Shown: positions 1 to 11,486 of the stretch, in pieces | How the letters are laid out: every line of letters starts with the position of its first letter | Position numbering within the stretch: the stretch's first letter is position 1 | Source of the DNA: Combretum micranthum | Lineage: Eukaryota; Streptophyta; Magnoliopsida; Myrtales; Combretaceae | Assembly (NCBI GenBank): GCA_024138025.1 | Contig: JAMXBD010000692.1 | Span: forward strand, 558,001 to 622,000 | Length of the DNA: 64,000 bases | Reading direction: 5' to 3' | Translations under genes and position numbers: made by a program | Notes under the pieces: generated by a model | Database searches by the model: none | What the model saw: only the letters and a program-made list of their open reading frames with translations | What the model was told of the DNA's origin: nothing

Positions 1-891
1 ATAGACCGGTCAAGGTTCACGTTGAGGGCTCAACGTGTTAAAGAGTTGAGGTGCAACCAGTTCAAACCTAAGGCTTGAAAAAGCTAAAGACAATACAGTG
101 TTGTTCGAAGGTAAAGTCGAGGCCTCAACGTATTCAAGTTTATAGCATGACAAATCAATTTTGAAGCTTAAAGAAGCACCTGTGTGGAGAGGTTATCGAA
201 GGCAAAGTTGAGGTGTGACAGACTAAAGTGTGACAAGCATTTGAGGCACGAAGACTTAAATAATAAAGCTGATGTCTCAAGAAAAGAGCCGTTGAAGGGC
301 ATTTAATACTTGATGACTTAAAGATGTTAACTCTAACGGATAGTTGAATTTCAAAAGATATAAATACACTGTCCTTAGAGATTAATGGTGGCAAACAGAG
401 TTGAAGTGTGAATTAGCAAAAGCTTTCCTTTGCATTCAGACAAAGCTATTATTTTATTGTTCTCTTGTACATTAAAATTTGCAAATATTTGTATAGAGAG
501 AGAAAAAACACTCTAGAGTTATGTTCTTATTTTTGCTATCCATCTAAGAGCATTCTAGAGAGAGAAAGGAAATAGTTTATTTCCTTTATGCTGTAAACTA
601 TAGTATTGCTCAACTTGAGCATCAATTTGAGATAAATAAAATTGGAGGTGAAGACTTCGATTCGAGGCATTGGTGGACTATAAAGAGTAAGAAGATGGTC
701 AAACTCCACGTTAAAATATTGGCTTGATTTTCCCTATCCCTATCTTTTTAATTTATGCATTATATCTATTATTATCTATCCACTACAAATTATATTACTT
801 TGATCTATTAAATTAAAAAATAATTATTTGGGCTTTTAGGCCAAGTAGTCAATCTCCTCTCCCTCCCTCTAGTATTCCTAGTGCGTTTTCA
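1..891 (+). repeat. 5' LTR of SIRE-like element (partial)
   Basis: Aligns with 10382-11272 with many substitutions, for example the shared block around the CTCTAGAG motifs (about 510-560 and 10890-10940) and the block ending in TTTTCA. The end is set at 891 because CA is followed two bases later by a primer-binding site. The first ~310 bp of the LTR lie before the window. Confidence 0.85.
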
Positions 892-893
892 TT

Positions 894-905
894 TGGTATT
901 AGAGC
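894..905 (+). other. Primer-binding site, initiator tRNA-Met type
   Basis: TGGTATTAGAGC differs by one base from TGGTATCAGAGC, the usual plant copia site complementary to the 3' end of initiator tRNA-Met. It starts two bases after the LTR end. Confidence 0.85.
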
Positions 906-951
906 TTATCTCTATTTTTTCTATGTTTGACCGCCAAATAGAGTAAAGATC

Positions 952-3900
952 ATGGTTTCGAATGCACTAAGGTTTCTAAAAAGGCAAGCGATAAACAGAC
1001 CATTGCTTCTATGTGAGGGTAATTACCTATACTGGAAGTGTATGATGAGAATTTTTCTAACAACCCAAAATAGATTACTATGGAATGTCATAGAAAATCA
1101 GCCTTTAAAAATTGAAGGAAAACAAAAAGTAGATTATATAAAACAAGATTGGAAAAAGCTGGATTTAAATGGAATTGCCATGAATATTTTACATTATGGC
1201 TTAAATGAAAGTGATTTTAATAGAATTTGTACATGTTCTACCCTTAAAGAAATTTAGGATGAACTTGAAAAGACTTATGAAGGAACATCTAGAATTAACG
1301 ATACTAAAATATGTCTTTTATGTAGTGAATTTGAAAATTTGAAAATGATTCCTAATGAATCTATTGAAGAAATGCATAATAGATTCATTAATTTTATAAA
1401 TCCTTTAAGTGTTCTTGGGAAGAACTTTTCTAATTTAAAAATCAATTGTAAATTTCTTAGGTCACTTCTAAAAGATTAAGAAGCAAAGAGGATAACTATA
1501 AAAGAAGCAAGAGATATCAGTGCTTTAAGTAAGGAAGAGCTCCTTAGTACGCTCAAAACCCATGAGCTCATCAAGAAACAAGGCAAGGAAATCAACAACA
1601 AGGCTATTGCCTTGAAAGCCACAAGATAAGAATCCAGTGATGAAGAAGATAACGATGAAAACGAGGATCCTTTTTTGATGACCAAAGAGTTCAAGAAATT
1701 CATGTGGCCTAATCAAAAGTCAAAGAAGGTGGAGGATGACAATAGCTCATCAAGACACAAAAGAAAGGATGTGGTCTCATGCTTCTACTGTCAAAAGCTA
1801 AGACACATCCAATAGTACTGCCTTTTGCCGTAAAGAGATCAAAGGAAGAGAAGAAAAGAGCTTATATGACAACATGGAGTGATAAACACTTATCTAACTC
1901 GAATGATGAAAATGTATGCTTCATGGCTCTAGACCTTCATATGCTAAGTTGCATGCTATGTATGAAAAAGTATGCTACAAATTAATGAAAAGAGAAAAAA
2001 AAATAGCATGTTAAAATCCTTAACAACAGAAGTAGGAGAATAACTAGAAAATTTTGAGATTGATCATGAAGAAATTAAATTTGAGAATGAAAAACTACAT
2101 GACGATATATATAGTCTGAAAATAGAAAATGAAGAGATAAATAATAACCATAAAAATTTGAAAAACAAATTAATGAGTTAAAAGAAACAAATGAAAAATT
2201 AACAATTGAAAATGATTTGCTAGATTTTGAAGTTAAAACTTAAAAGAATAATAATGTTGCTTATGCTGATAATCATAGTGATAAAATCCTAAAAGAGTTA
2301 AAAGTTTTGAAAAATGGAAATAAAGTGTTAAAAACTAGCTTGGATGATTTGAGGGCTACTAGCCTAATTTACTAATGGTGAGAAAAATTTTAATATATTT
2401 CTTGGGAACCAAAAGTGTGATTCAAATAAATTTGGAATTGGCTATAAAGAAAATAATTGCAAGTCCCACAAAATTGGTTTTGTAAAAGCTACCTATGAGA
2501 CATGTAATTATTGTGGCAAAACATGTCATATTGCACATAACTGTATGATAAGAAAATCTATGAATTTGAATCATCGAAGCAAGTTATTCTAGGTTCTAAA
2601 GAGAGAGGTTCTTGTTCCTTCTAATAAAAATGACCCAAACTAAAACGCGTACCAGAAGTAATTATCTGTTTTCCTGGAATCCTCAAGTGAAAGCAACAAA
2701 TGGTACTTGGACGGTGGCCACTCTAGACATATGACAGGAGACGTGTCCAAGTTCACATCACTAGACTTGAAGGATTAAGGGAGTGTTACATTTGGGGATA
2801 ACAAAAAATCAATCATTTTAGGTGAAGGTAACATTCTCATTAACAGAGATTTATTAATTAAAAATGTTTTCCTTGTTGACAATTTAAAAAATAATTTGTT
2901 AAGTGTTAGCTAATTATGCGACAATGGTTTTAAAGTAACATTTTTAGACAAAAAGTGCTCTATTGAAAGACTTGACAATATCCAAGCTTGCTTTAAAGGA
3001 TATAGACAAAAAAACATTTACAAAATCAATTTATATGATTTTAAATCATCAAACGAAACTTATATATATTCTCAAAATGACAATAGTTGTTTATGGCATA
3101 GAAAAATAGGACATGCTAGCATGGACATCATTGACATCATTTTAAAACTTGTTAAAAAGATCTTGTCAAAGGTTTACCAAAGATAATATTTCAAAAAGAT
3201 AAGATTTGTCAAGCATGTCAACATGGAAAGCGCACTAAGACTTCTTTTAAGTTTAAGGATGTTGTTTCCACTTCTAGGCCATTATAACTATAGCAAATGG
3301 ATTTATTTGGTTCTACTCAAACTTTGAGTTTAGGAGGAAAGAAATACACATTGGTTATTTTTGATGATTTCACTAGATATATATAAACCTTCTTCCTTGT
3401 ATCTTAAGACGAAACAAATCATGTCCTTTTTAGATATTGCAAGAAAGTCCGAAATGAAAAAGGTTTTAATATTGTGACAATTCGAAGTGATCATGGGGGA
3501 GAATTTGAAAATGATGAAATGGAAATTATGGCATTGAACACACTTTTTCAGCTTCTAGAACTCCACAACAAAATGGTGTAGCCGAAAGGAAAAATAGAAT
3601 TTTAATTAAAATTGCTAGAGCCATATTGTGTGAAAATAATTTACTAAAATATTTTTAGGCTGAAGTTGTAAACACTGTATGTTATATTTTAAATAGAGCT
3701 TTTAAAAGGCCAATTTTAAAGAAAACTCCCTCTGAGCTTTGAAAAGGCAAAAGATCTACATATAATATTTCCATCATTTTGGTACTAAATGTTATATTTT
3801 AAACGATGGAAAAGAACAATTGGCTAAATTTGACTCTAAAAGTGATGAAGGAATGTTTTTAAGATATTCTTTAACAAGAAAAGCTTATAGAGTTTGTAAT

Positions 3901-5710
3901 AAAATAACATTAGTTTTTGAAGATTCAATACACGTTGCTTTTGATGATTTCTTACCTAATTTATGCTCAAATGATTATGTGAATGCTGTTTGTGCAGATT
4001 TGAATAGATTTTTCCTTGTAAATAGTAATAATAAAAATGATAATGAGCATAAAATGGATGATTTGCATGTATCTATTGATGATGATCTACCTAAGGAATG
4101 GAAATATGCTAAAGCTCATCCAAAAAATTTAATAATTGATGAACCTTTAAATTGTGTGCAAACAGGATCTTCTTTAGGGAACCTAAGCAATCTTGTTTTC
4201 AATCTCAAACCGAACCTAAACATTTTGATAAAGCCCCAAAAGATGAATTTTTGATTAATGCTATATAAGATGAATTAAACTAGTTCACCAAGAATGATGT
4301 ATGGTTTTTGGTTCCTAGACCTAAAAGTAGACCTATTGTAGGAACTAAATGGGCAATTAGGAACAAACTTGATGAATCTAGTATAATAATAAGAAATAAG
4401 GCTAGATTGGTTGCTAAACGCTATAATCAAGAAGAATGAATTGATTTTGATGAAACCTTTACCCCAGTTGCTAGATTAGAATCCATAAGAATGCTTTTGG
4501 CTCTTGCTACTTTTCAAATGGCTATCAAAAGTGCTTTTCTAAATGGTTTTATAAAGAAAGAAGTCTATATAGACCAACCACCAGGTTTTGAAAATAATGA
4601 ACTCACCGATAATGTTTTTAGACTAAATAAGGCTCTTTATGGACTAAAGCAAGCTCTTGGAGCTTAGTATGAAAGGCTTAGCAGCTTCTACTAAACAATG
4701 GATTTTCAAGAGGAAAAGTTGATACAACTTTATTTATTAAAAATTACAAGTCTAATACATTGATGATACAAACCTATGTAGATGACTTATGTTTGGAGCT
4801 ACAAGTACAAGTCATAAAAGAATTTGTTGATTCTATGAAAAATGAATTTGAAATGAGTATGATGGGGAAACTTAATTATTTTTTTTTTATGTTTTCAAAT
4901 CAAACAATATAAAAATAGAACCTTTATCAATCAATTAAAATATACAAGAGTTTTGTTGAAAAGATTCAAAATTGATAATTGCAAATATAAATCAACACTT
5001 ATGAGTGCAATTATAAAGCTTGATAAAGATGAAAATGGTAAAAATGTATGTGAAACACTTTATAGAGGCATGATAGGTAGTTTGTTATATTTGATAGCCT
5101 ATAGACTTGACATCATGTTCTCAGTATGTGTATGTGCACGATTTCAATCTTGCCCAAAAGAATCACACTTGAGTGCTGTAAAACGCATTTTCAAGTATCT
5201 TGTAGACATGATTGAAATTGGCTTATTGTCTCCAAAATTTACATCTTTTGATCTAATTGAATACTTGATGCTGACATTACTGGGTGCAAAGTAGATCAGA
5301 AAAGCATAAGCGACATATGCCATTTTCTCAGAAATTCTTTGATATCTTGGCACTTAAAGAAATAAAACTCCGTTGCACTTTCAACTGCTGAAGTTGAGTA
5401 TATTGCAGCTGGTAGTTGTTATGCATAAATTTTATGGATAAAACAAACCTTGCTTGATTATGGTTTAACTTTTGAAAATGTTCCAATTTGCTATGTTAAT
5501 ATAAGTGCTATAAATTTGACTAAAAATTCGATCCAACACTCAAGGACCAAGTATATCTAAATTAGATATCATGTTTTAAATAAAGATATCAACTTGAAAT
5601 TTGTTGATACAAATAATCAGATTGCTGATATTTTTACATAACCCTTGAGTGAAGATTGTTTTTGCACTTTAAGAAGAGAATTAGGAGTGATTAAGGAAAA
5701 TGAGTGCTAA
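952..5710 (+). pseudogene. Copia gag-pol relic (SIRE-like)
   Basis: A polyprotein relic with many in-frame stops. Visible parts in order: gag from about 952; a CCHC zinc knuckle (C-X2-C-X4-H-X4-C, 2503-2544); protease around 2701, where the active-site triad reads D-G-G instead of D-S-G (2710-2718); pre-integrase HRKIGHAS near 3096; integrase catalytic Asp at 3300 and 3489 and Glu at 3584; RT with YVDD at 4775-4786; RNase H ending at the TAA at 5708-5710. There is a frameshift in the integrase before 3540 and another in the RT around 4680-4950. Many stops are TAG or TAA where Gln or Trp is expected, which suits C-to-T decay of methylated DNA. The copy cannot encode a working polyprotein. Confidence 0.9.
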
Positions 5711-5821
5711 ATGCTAAGTCAAGATGGTCTATAACGTATTTTTAGAGATAAACAAGTTGTTAAACATAATACATGCTTATAAATCGGATCTGTTTCTACG
5801 ATGATCTATTTTGATTTGATC

Positions 5822-8800
5822 TATCACGCCCCAAAGGGTACCTTAAACGTAACAGTCCGCAACACTCAATATTAAAGCTTAAGCATGACAACCTTAGTCA
5901 TTCTCAAAAGCTTTGATATTAAGTGTAAGGCGCGCTCTCACAAATTTTGAGAACCAAACTTTGAAATATGAAGCTTAAGAAGTTACAATAACAAATTAAG
6001 AAAAGAGAATTCATAATATTCATTCATTCATAATAATTGTCTTAGAAGTCTTAGGGGCATTCTCCTGCCAAAATAACTATAATGTATTACAAGAAATTTC
6101 ATATGAAGTCTATATCCAAACTAATGCTAAACTTTATCTAAAAATTCCTTAACCAAAAGGGGAAAAAAATACCTGGCTGCAGGGTCTACGTGGCCTCAAC
6201 CACAAATAGTTAAATTACAAAAGATATATATAGGGGTATAAGCTAATAAGCTCAGTAAGAATTATTTCCATAAGCAAGTTCTTGTGCAGTAAAATTTCAA
6301 ACAAGTTATTTAAGCAATCAAGTGAAATGCAACATACACGTAAGCAAGCAAGGCATATAGTTTTCCATGAACTATATATTGAATGGATTTACGCCCTCCA
6401 TTAGGGGTTTGGTGGCAAGTAATCTCAAAACGAGTAGATTTAGTTAATTTATGCTTTCGATCATTACCACAAAGCATATTAAGTCTACTTGGATTGAGCC
6501 ATGCCTTCGGTTTACTGCTAAGCATTGGTTTAATTCCATGTCGCCAAGCAATCGCTTTCGATCATAGGCGCTAAGTGTTGCTTTTGACCGTGCTACTATC
6601 TTTTTCACCCAAGGATAATAACCCCATGCAATGTGACTCACTTCCTAGCATGCATAAATCAATTTACTTAAGATATTACAACATCATTATTATCAATTTT
6701 AAAGTGATCATAGAATCTCATACATATCAAGTTCTATACTAAAACAAACAATTACTTACAATCAATTCCCACCTCGATATTCTTAGAATTCTTTCAAAAA
6801 TTTTTACATACATAACAGTTTGTCTTTTCTTAATTCTAGTGCAACTAAATTACAAGCACAATCAAGTAACGTATTTAACGAAATAAACTCACGTTGCCAT
6901 GGTGATAAATCTTCCAAATGGATGAGTCGAACAAATAATCCACTTAGTCAAATAATCCTTGGGATACGGGTATTCCTCATCGGGATCACTTAGCCAAGAA
7001 AAATATCCGAAATGAGTAATTCTTGATAACCTTCTTGAAATTTGATAAAATTATGTCATAAGAACGTCAAAGTTCGCATAGAAAATAATTCCAATTTAAA
7101 ATGACCATAACTTGGTCATTTTAACTAGGAATTGCGTATATAATATACTTATTTCTATCTATTCAAAAAGATCTATCCATTTCTAAAACTATTTTTTTCA
7201 AACTAGGTCATTTAGGCTTCGAAACAGTGGCGATCAGATCCACCACGAATTTTCCCATCATAAAAGCATTTGTTTCAAACAGTAAATCATCCAAAAATTG
7301 CTTTGATAAATACTTAGTTATTTACATAGTTAAGAAATTCCTTTTTATACATATATAGCTCATATTTCATCCATGCTTAAGTGTTTGTTGTCCAACCAAA
7401 ATTCTTTAGTAAAACAATTTTATTTACAAATTTAGAAAAATCGCAATTTCTAAGAAATCCATTTTGTAAATTCTTTAAAATGAATATTTTGATTCTTTTA
7501 TTTCCAAATAAATTATTTTATGTTTATCTTACTATTTTCCTTAATGACTTTTTAATGAAAAATAAAATTTTCTATTTTCCTTTTACAAATTTTCAATATT
7601 AGTGTCACTTTTCTTATTAGTTTTCTATACAAATTTCTTTTGACCATTTCTTGGAAAATTTTGGTTTGAAAACTCTCATTCCCTTTTTATGGGGTTTCCT
7701 TTATATTATGTTTTTATGGAAAATATTTTAGTATCAAAAGTCATCTTCTTTTGGAAAACAATGTAATATAGAAATGATTAAAAGCTTTTCAAAACAAAGG
7801 TAGTTTTAAAATAATAGTGAGTTCTTCCAAAAGTTTTGAAAAGAATAGATTTACTTTTATTAAATCATAGATTCTAAATTTAACATAAAACCATTCTTAG
7901 GTGATAAAATTTCCTTTTTGCAAAAAGTATAGTTAAAGCTTTAAGATTTAGACAACAATCTTTATGAGCATGGTCATAAGAATAATAACAAGCAAATATA
8001 ACATAATAAATAATAAAGTCAAGTATTGGGAGTCTTAGCTTTCTCAAGGCTCCTAACTAAAAAATAGACTAGTCCCAAATAGAAAAGAAAATAAAAGAGA
8101 GAAAATTGTTTTGACTTGATGAGGACAAGTCTAAAACTAGAGACTAGTCTTAAATCAACATGAAATAAATAAATTATAAAGAAAGAAAATAAATAAATTG
8201 CTTTGCATGAAAGTAAATAAATTGCAATGAGCTTATATGCTCTAAAGAATATATATATATATATATATATAGATAGATACATAATTATATTTAGTTAGAT
8301 ATAATAACAATAATAATATGAGCAAAGTAAAATAAACATAAATATATATAAATAGTTCTTCATGAGCAAGAATAATACATGAACATAGTGTAGTTTCCAT
8401 AACATTAAGTTTTAGGAAACTCACACCCTGGTCATGTAAAGTTACATGACATGGTAGAAAGAAATATATAAAGAAAATTTTACCTAAAGAGAATTTTTGG
8501 AGAAATATGTGTGAATGGGTTTTGTGTATGTGGAAGGGGTTTGAGAGTATTTTGGGAGAGTTTTGAGAGTGCTTGTGGAAAGAGTTTTGAGATGATAATT
8601 TTTCAGAGTTTTGGTAGTGAATTTATGGGTACTAAATGTGTGAATAAAGTGAAAGAGTGTGGGGGGGGGTGGTGTGGGAGGGGGACGGATTAGGGGTTGT
8701 TGTGTGGGCGCCGACCATGGTGAGAAAGAGAGGAGAGAGTTGATTTTTTTTTTGTATTTTTGTTAATTAAAATGTAATGATAAGTAAAGTAGATGTGATA

Positions 8801-9342
8801 TAAAGTTATGGGAAATGTAAAAAGTAAAGATAATAGGTGTATAGAGTGTAAGAGTAAGTTTTAGAAAAAGTATAGATAAATGAATAGTGTAGAATAGTAA
8901 TGAATAGTGTAATGTAAAGTAGATATGACTAATAAAGTACCAGTAGTAAGAAAATATGCGTATAATTGCGATACCTGATTTTTTTTACTTACCGAAAAAT
9001 TATAAAACTGATATTTCTGAAAACCTTTATATTTTTACGAGTCTAATGGTATATTCGGAATATTTTTACTATTTCGAGCCTCGAGACACATTTTTTAAAA
9101 ACTGTATCCGTTCGGGTCCAAAACGGATTGTGATTTTTCTAATTTGATATTTTTAAGTTTTTTTATGCTATTACGAACTATTCTGCATACTAATCTCTTT
9201 CTTGCTCACTTAGGGTTGCGAACATGGGATTGTCGGACTTAAACTATTACGTCTAACTAGGGTTTTGTTGATTTTAGGGTTTTCGGTTGACCTTTCGATT
9301 AGGGTTTAAGTTTAACCGATCGCAAAATTTTGGGAGTTTACA
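5822..9342 (+). repeat. Solo LTR, long chromovirus (Tekay/Del-like) family, copy 1
   Basis: A 3521-bp LTR with no internal region. It begins TATCACGCC (the ancestral TG is now TA; the second copy at 25846 keeps TGTCACG) and ends GTTTACA. An exact 5-bp TSD, TGATC, flanks it (5817-5821 and 9343-9347). Homology to 25846-29268 runs end to end. Assignment to Tekay/Del is inferred from the TGTCACG start, TTTACA end and unusual length. Its short ORFs are not credible. It sits in the 3' region of the SIRE-like element, so it is younger than that element. Confidence 0.88.
8251..8271. repeat. (TA)n microsatellite
   Basis: About ten TA units inside the first long solo LTR. The second LTR copy has a shorter TA tract at the same place (about 28163-28171), so it expanded or contracted after the copies separated. 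Confidence 0.9.
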
Positions 9343-9423
9343 TGATCTATCTTGGATGTTGCATCTATGATGTTGATAACTTATTGTGATTACAAATTTG
9401 CAATATCGAAGCTTGATGTCTTG

Positions 9424-9745
9424 AAAAGCCCTCATAAGTTGAGGCAAATGTGGTGAAGTCCTACTGTATATAAGCATTGTATTGTGAAGTCCTCATGAAT
9501 TGAGGCACATGTGGTGAAGTCTTATCTGTGTATAGGCACCTATGGTAAAGTCCTATGTGTGCGTAAGCATTTGTGGTAAAGTCCTACAAGTGTGTAGGCA
9601 AGTGGTGTGAAGTCCTATCCGAGTATAGGTAAGTGGTGAAGTCCTATCTGAGTATAGGCAAGTGTGGTGAAGTCCCACGTGTGTAGGCAAAGTGAAGTTC
9701 TTTGTTGAGGCAATGTGTGAAGTCTTACATATATGTAGGTAAAGA
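9424..9745 (+). repeat. Tandem array of short hairpin units in retrotransposon 3' region
   Basis: About eleven degenerate 29-33-bp units built as GTGGTGAAGTC, a 5-bp left arm, a 5-7-bp loop, a 5-bp right arm, then GCAAGT. Arms differ between units but usually pair: CCTCA/TGAGG (9430-9444 and 9491-9505), CCTAC/GTAGG (9583-9598), CCTAT/ATAGG (9614-9629 and 9643-9658), CTTAT/ATAGG (9521-9536) and CTTAC/GTAGG (9724-9739), the last two with one G-U pair each. Three units (near 9460, 9552 and 9698) pair poorly. The array lies between pol and the 3' LTR, so it would be in the element's genomic RNA. A structural RNA role is inference. Confidence 0.8.
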
Positions 9746-10052
9746 CCTTTGTTTTTGATCTTGTATATTATTTGTGCATCCCTCCTTGCTTGCAATATAT
9801 TAAATCTGTCATAATTGTTTTTTTTTATTAGTATAAAGGGGGTAAAGTATAGAATGCATAATTAACAGCGTGCATGAAGTCTGTTTTGATGGGGGCGGAG
9901 AAATGACATATTAAGTGTAGTTTGCATTTCCCTAGAATTAAGCATCATAACTCTAATTTAAAATTTGAAAAAATTCCGTAGAACCTAGATGCTTAATTGA
10001 GGGGGTATATGTAAGCTTAAAAATGAGCTAATCGTGCATTAATTATTATCAT

Positions 10053-10067
10053 AAAAAAGGAGGAGAT
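10053..10067 (+). other. Polypurine tract of SIRE-like element
   Basis: A purine run (AAAAAAGGAGGAGA plus one T) directly before the TG that opens the 3' LTR. This is the standard second-strand priming site of LTR retrotransposons. Confidence 0.85.
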
Positions 10068-11272
10068 TGTTAAACTTGTATGTTCAATGTGGATTTTGAT
10101 GAGATAATATAATGCACAATTAATTATTCATTTGTTGCAAACTACACTTAATTAGTCATAAATATATATATGTAAATATTGTGCGTGTTTGTAGAGCTTT
10201 TTTTATAGGTTTTAGTAGAAACAGGGGCTACCGATGACAAGCCAAATCAAGTGTTTGAGGCATGACAAAGCAAAAGTTAGAGCTTGACAAGCTCAAAATG
10301 CCAAAACAGTGATCAAGGGTTAATTGGGGTCTAAACAAGTCAAGTGATCATGGCTCAACAAGTTCAAGATCAAAGCTTGAAAAGTTAAAGAAGAAAACAA
10401 ATTAGTCGAGGGCTTGATGTGCTAAAGAGTTGAGGCATGACCAATTTACACCTAAGGCTTGACAAAGCAAAACACAACATAGTATTGTTGAGGGTTAAGT
10501 CGAGGCCTAGACGTATTCAAGTTTAGGACGTGAGGGTTCAATTTTGAAGCTCGAAGAAGCACACGTATGGAGAGGCTATCGAGGATAAAGCTGTGGCATG
10601 ATGGACTAAGGCGCAACAAGCTATGAAACACGACGACTTAAATACTAAAGTTGATGTGGCAAGAAAAGAGCCATTAAAGCACATTTAATGCTTAGTGACT
10701 TAAAGATGTTAACTTTATTGGATATTTAAATTTCAAAAGATATAAATACACTATCCTTAGAGATTAATGGTGGTGAATAGAGTTGAAGTGCGAATTAACA
10801 AAAGCTTTCATTTGTGTTCAAACAAAACTTTTTATTTTCTTGTTGTCTTATACATTAAAATTTGCAAATATTTGTACAGAGAGAAAAAAACACTCTAGAG
10901 CTCTGTTCTTATTTTTGCTATCCATCTGAGAGCATTCTAGAGAGAGAAAGGAAATAGTTTATTTCCTTTGTGTTGTAAACTATTGTATTTGTTAGTTGAG
11001 CATCAATTTAAGATAAATAAAAGTGGTGATGAAGACTTCGATTCAAGGCATTAGTGGATTGTGGAGAGTAGGAAGAGGCTAAACTCTATGTTAAAATATT
11101 GGCTTGATTTTCACTATCCCTATCTTTTTAGTTTACGTATTATATCTATTATTATCTATCTGCTGCAAATTATATAATTTTGATCTGTTACATTAAAAAA
11201 TAATTATTTGGGCTTTTAGGGCAAGTTCTCAATCCCTCCTCCCTCATCTTGAATATTCGTTGTACATTTTCA
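10068..11272 (+). repeat. 3' LTR of SIRE-like element
   Basis: 1205 bp from TGTTAAAC to CATTTTCA. Its last ~890 bp match 1-891. The segment about 10230-10450 repeats CTTGACAAGC/CTCAACAAG-type motifs. The base after the LTR belongs to Tat gypsy RT. Confidence 0.88.
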
Positions 11273-11486
11273 AAGCTGTTGAGCTTCATGAATGCCTTTT
11301 AAGCTATAACCAAATCAAGATGGATGAGGCTGATGAATTCTACACCTCTTTTGTTACTTCCTTTTGGCACATGTTATAAAGTAATGCTTTTTGGGCTAAA
11401 AAAATGTTGGAGCCACCTTCCAAAGGCTAGTTACTAAAGTGTTCAATCCCCAGGTTGGTAGAAATATGGAAATTCATGTCAGCGAC
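11273..11486 (+). pseudogene. Tat gypsy reverse transcriptase fragment
   Basis: Translation shows the RT stretch with YNQIKM (about 11306-11323), then the region usually reading MPFGLKNAG, and the start of the strand carrying the catalytic YVDD box (NMEIHV at about 11465). One stop and small disruptions are present. The sequence breaks at 11486 inside the catalytic motif and resumes after the solo LTR at 13260. Confidence 0.75.

Larger units (their letters stand above)
1..11272 (+). mobile_element. SIRE-like Ty1/copia retrotransposon, 5' end outside window
   Basis: A full-length but decayed copia element. It has a 5' LTR cut by the window edge (1-891), a primer site, a gag-pol relic (952-5710), a long 3' region, a purine tract and a 3' LTR (10068-11272). 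The order protease, integrase, RT, RNase H defines copia, and the RT/RNase H wording resembles the SIRE/Maximus lineage (inference from memory of the family). No envelope-like ORF is visible downstream of pol. Removing the nested 3.5-kb solo LTR leaves about 0.8 kb between pol and the 3' LTR. The 3' flank (from 11273) is Tat gypsy reverse transcriptase, so this element inserted into an older one. Its TSD cannot be verified because the 5' flank is missing. Confidence 0.88.

Noticed and set aside
8511..8693. Gly/Cys-rich ORF near (G)n in the long LTR
   Set aside because: Inside the solo LTR; the homologous place in the second copy does not conserve the reading.
9424..9745. CRISPR-like array of palindromic repeats
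   Set aside because: The DNA is plant retrotransposon sequence, units are degenerate, there are no unique spacers of constant length, and there are no cas genes.
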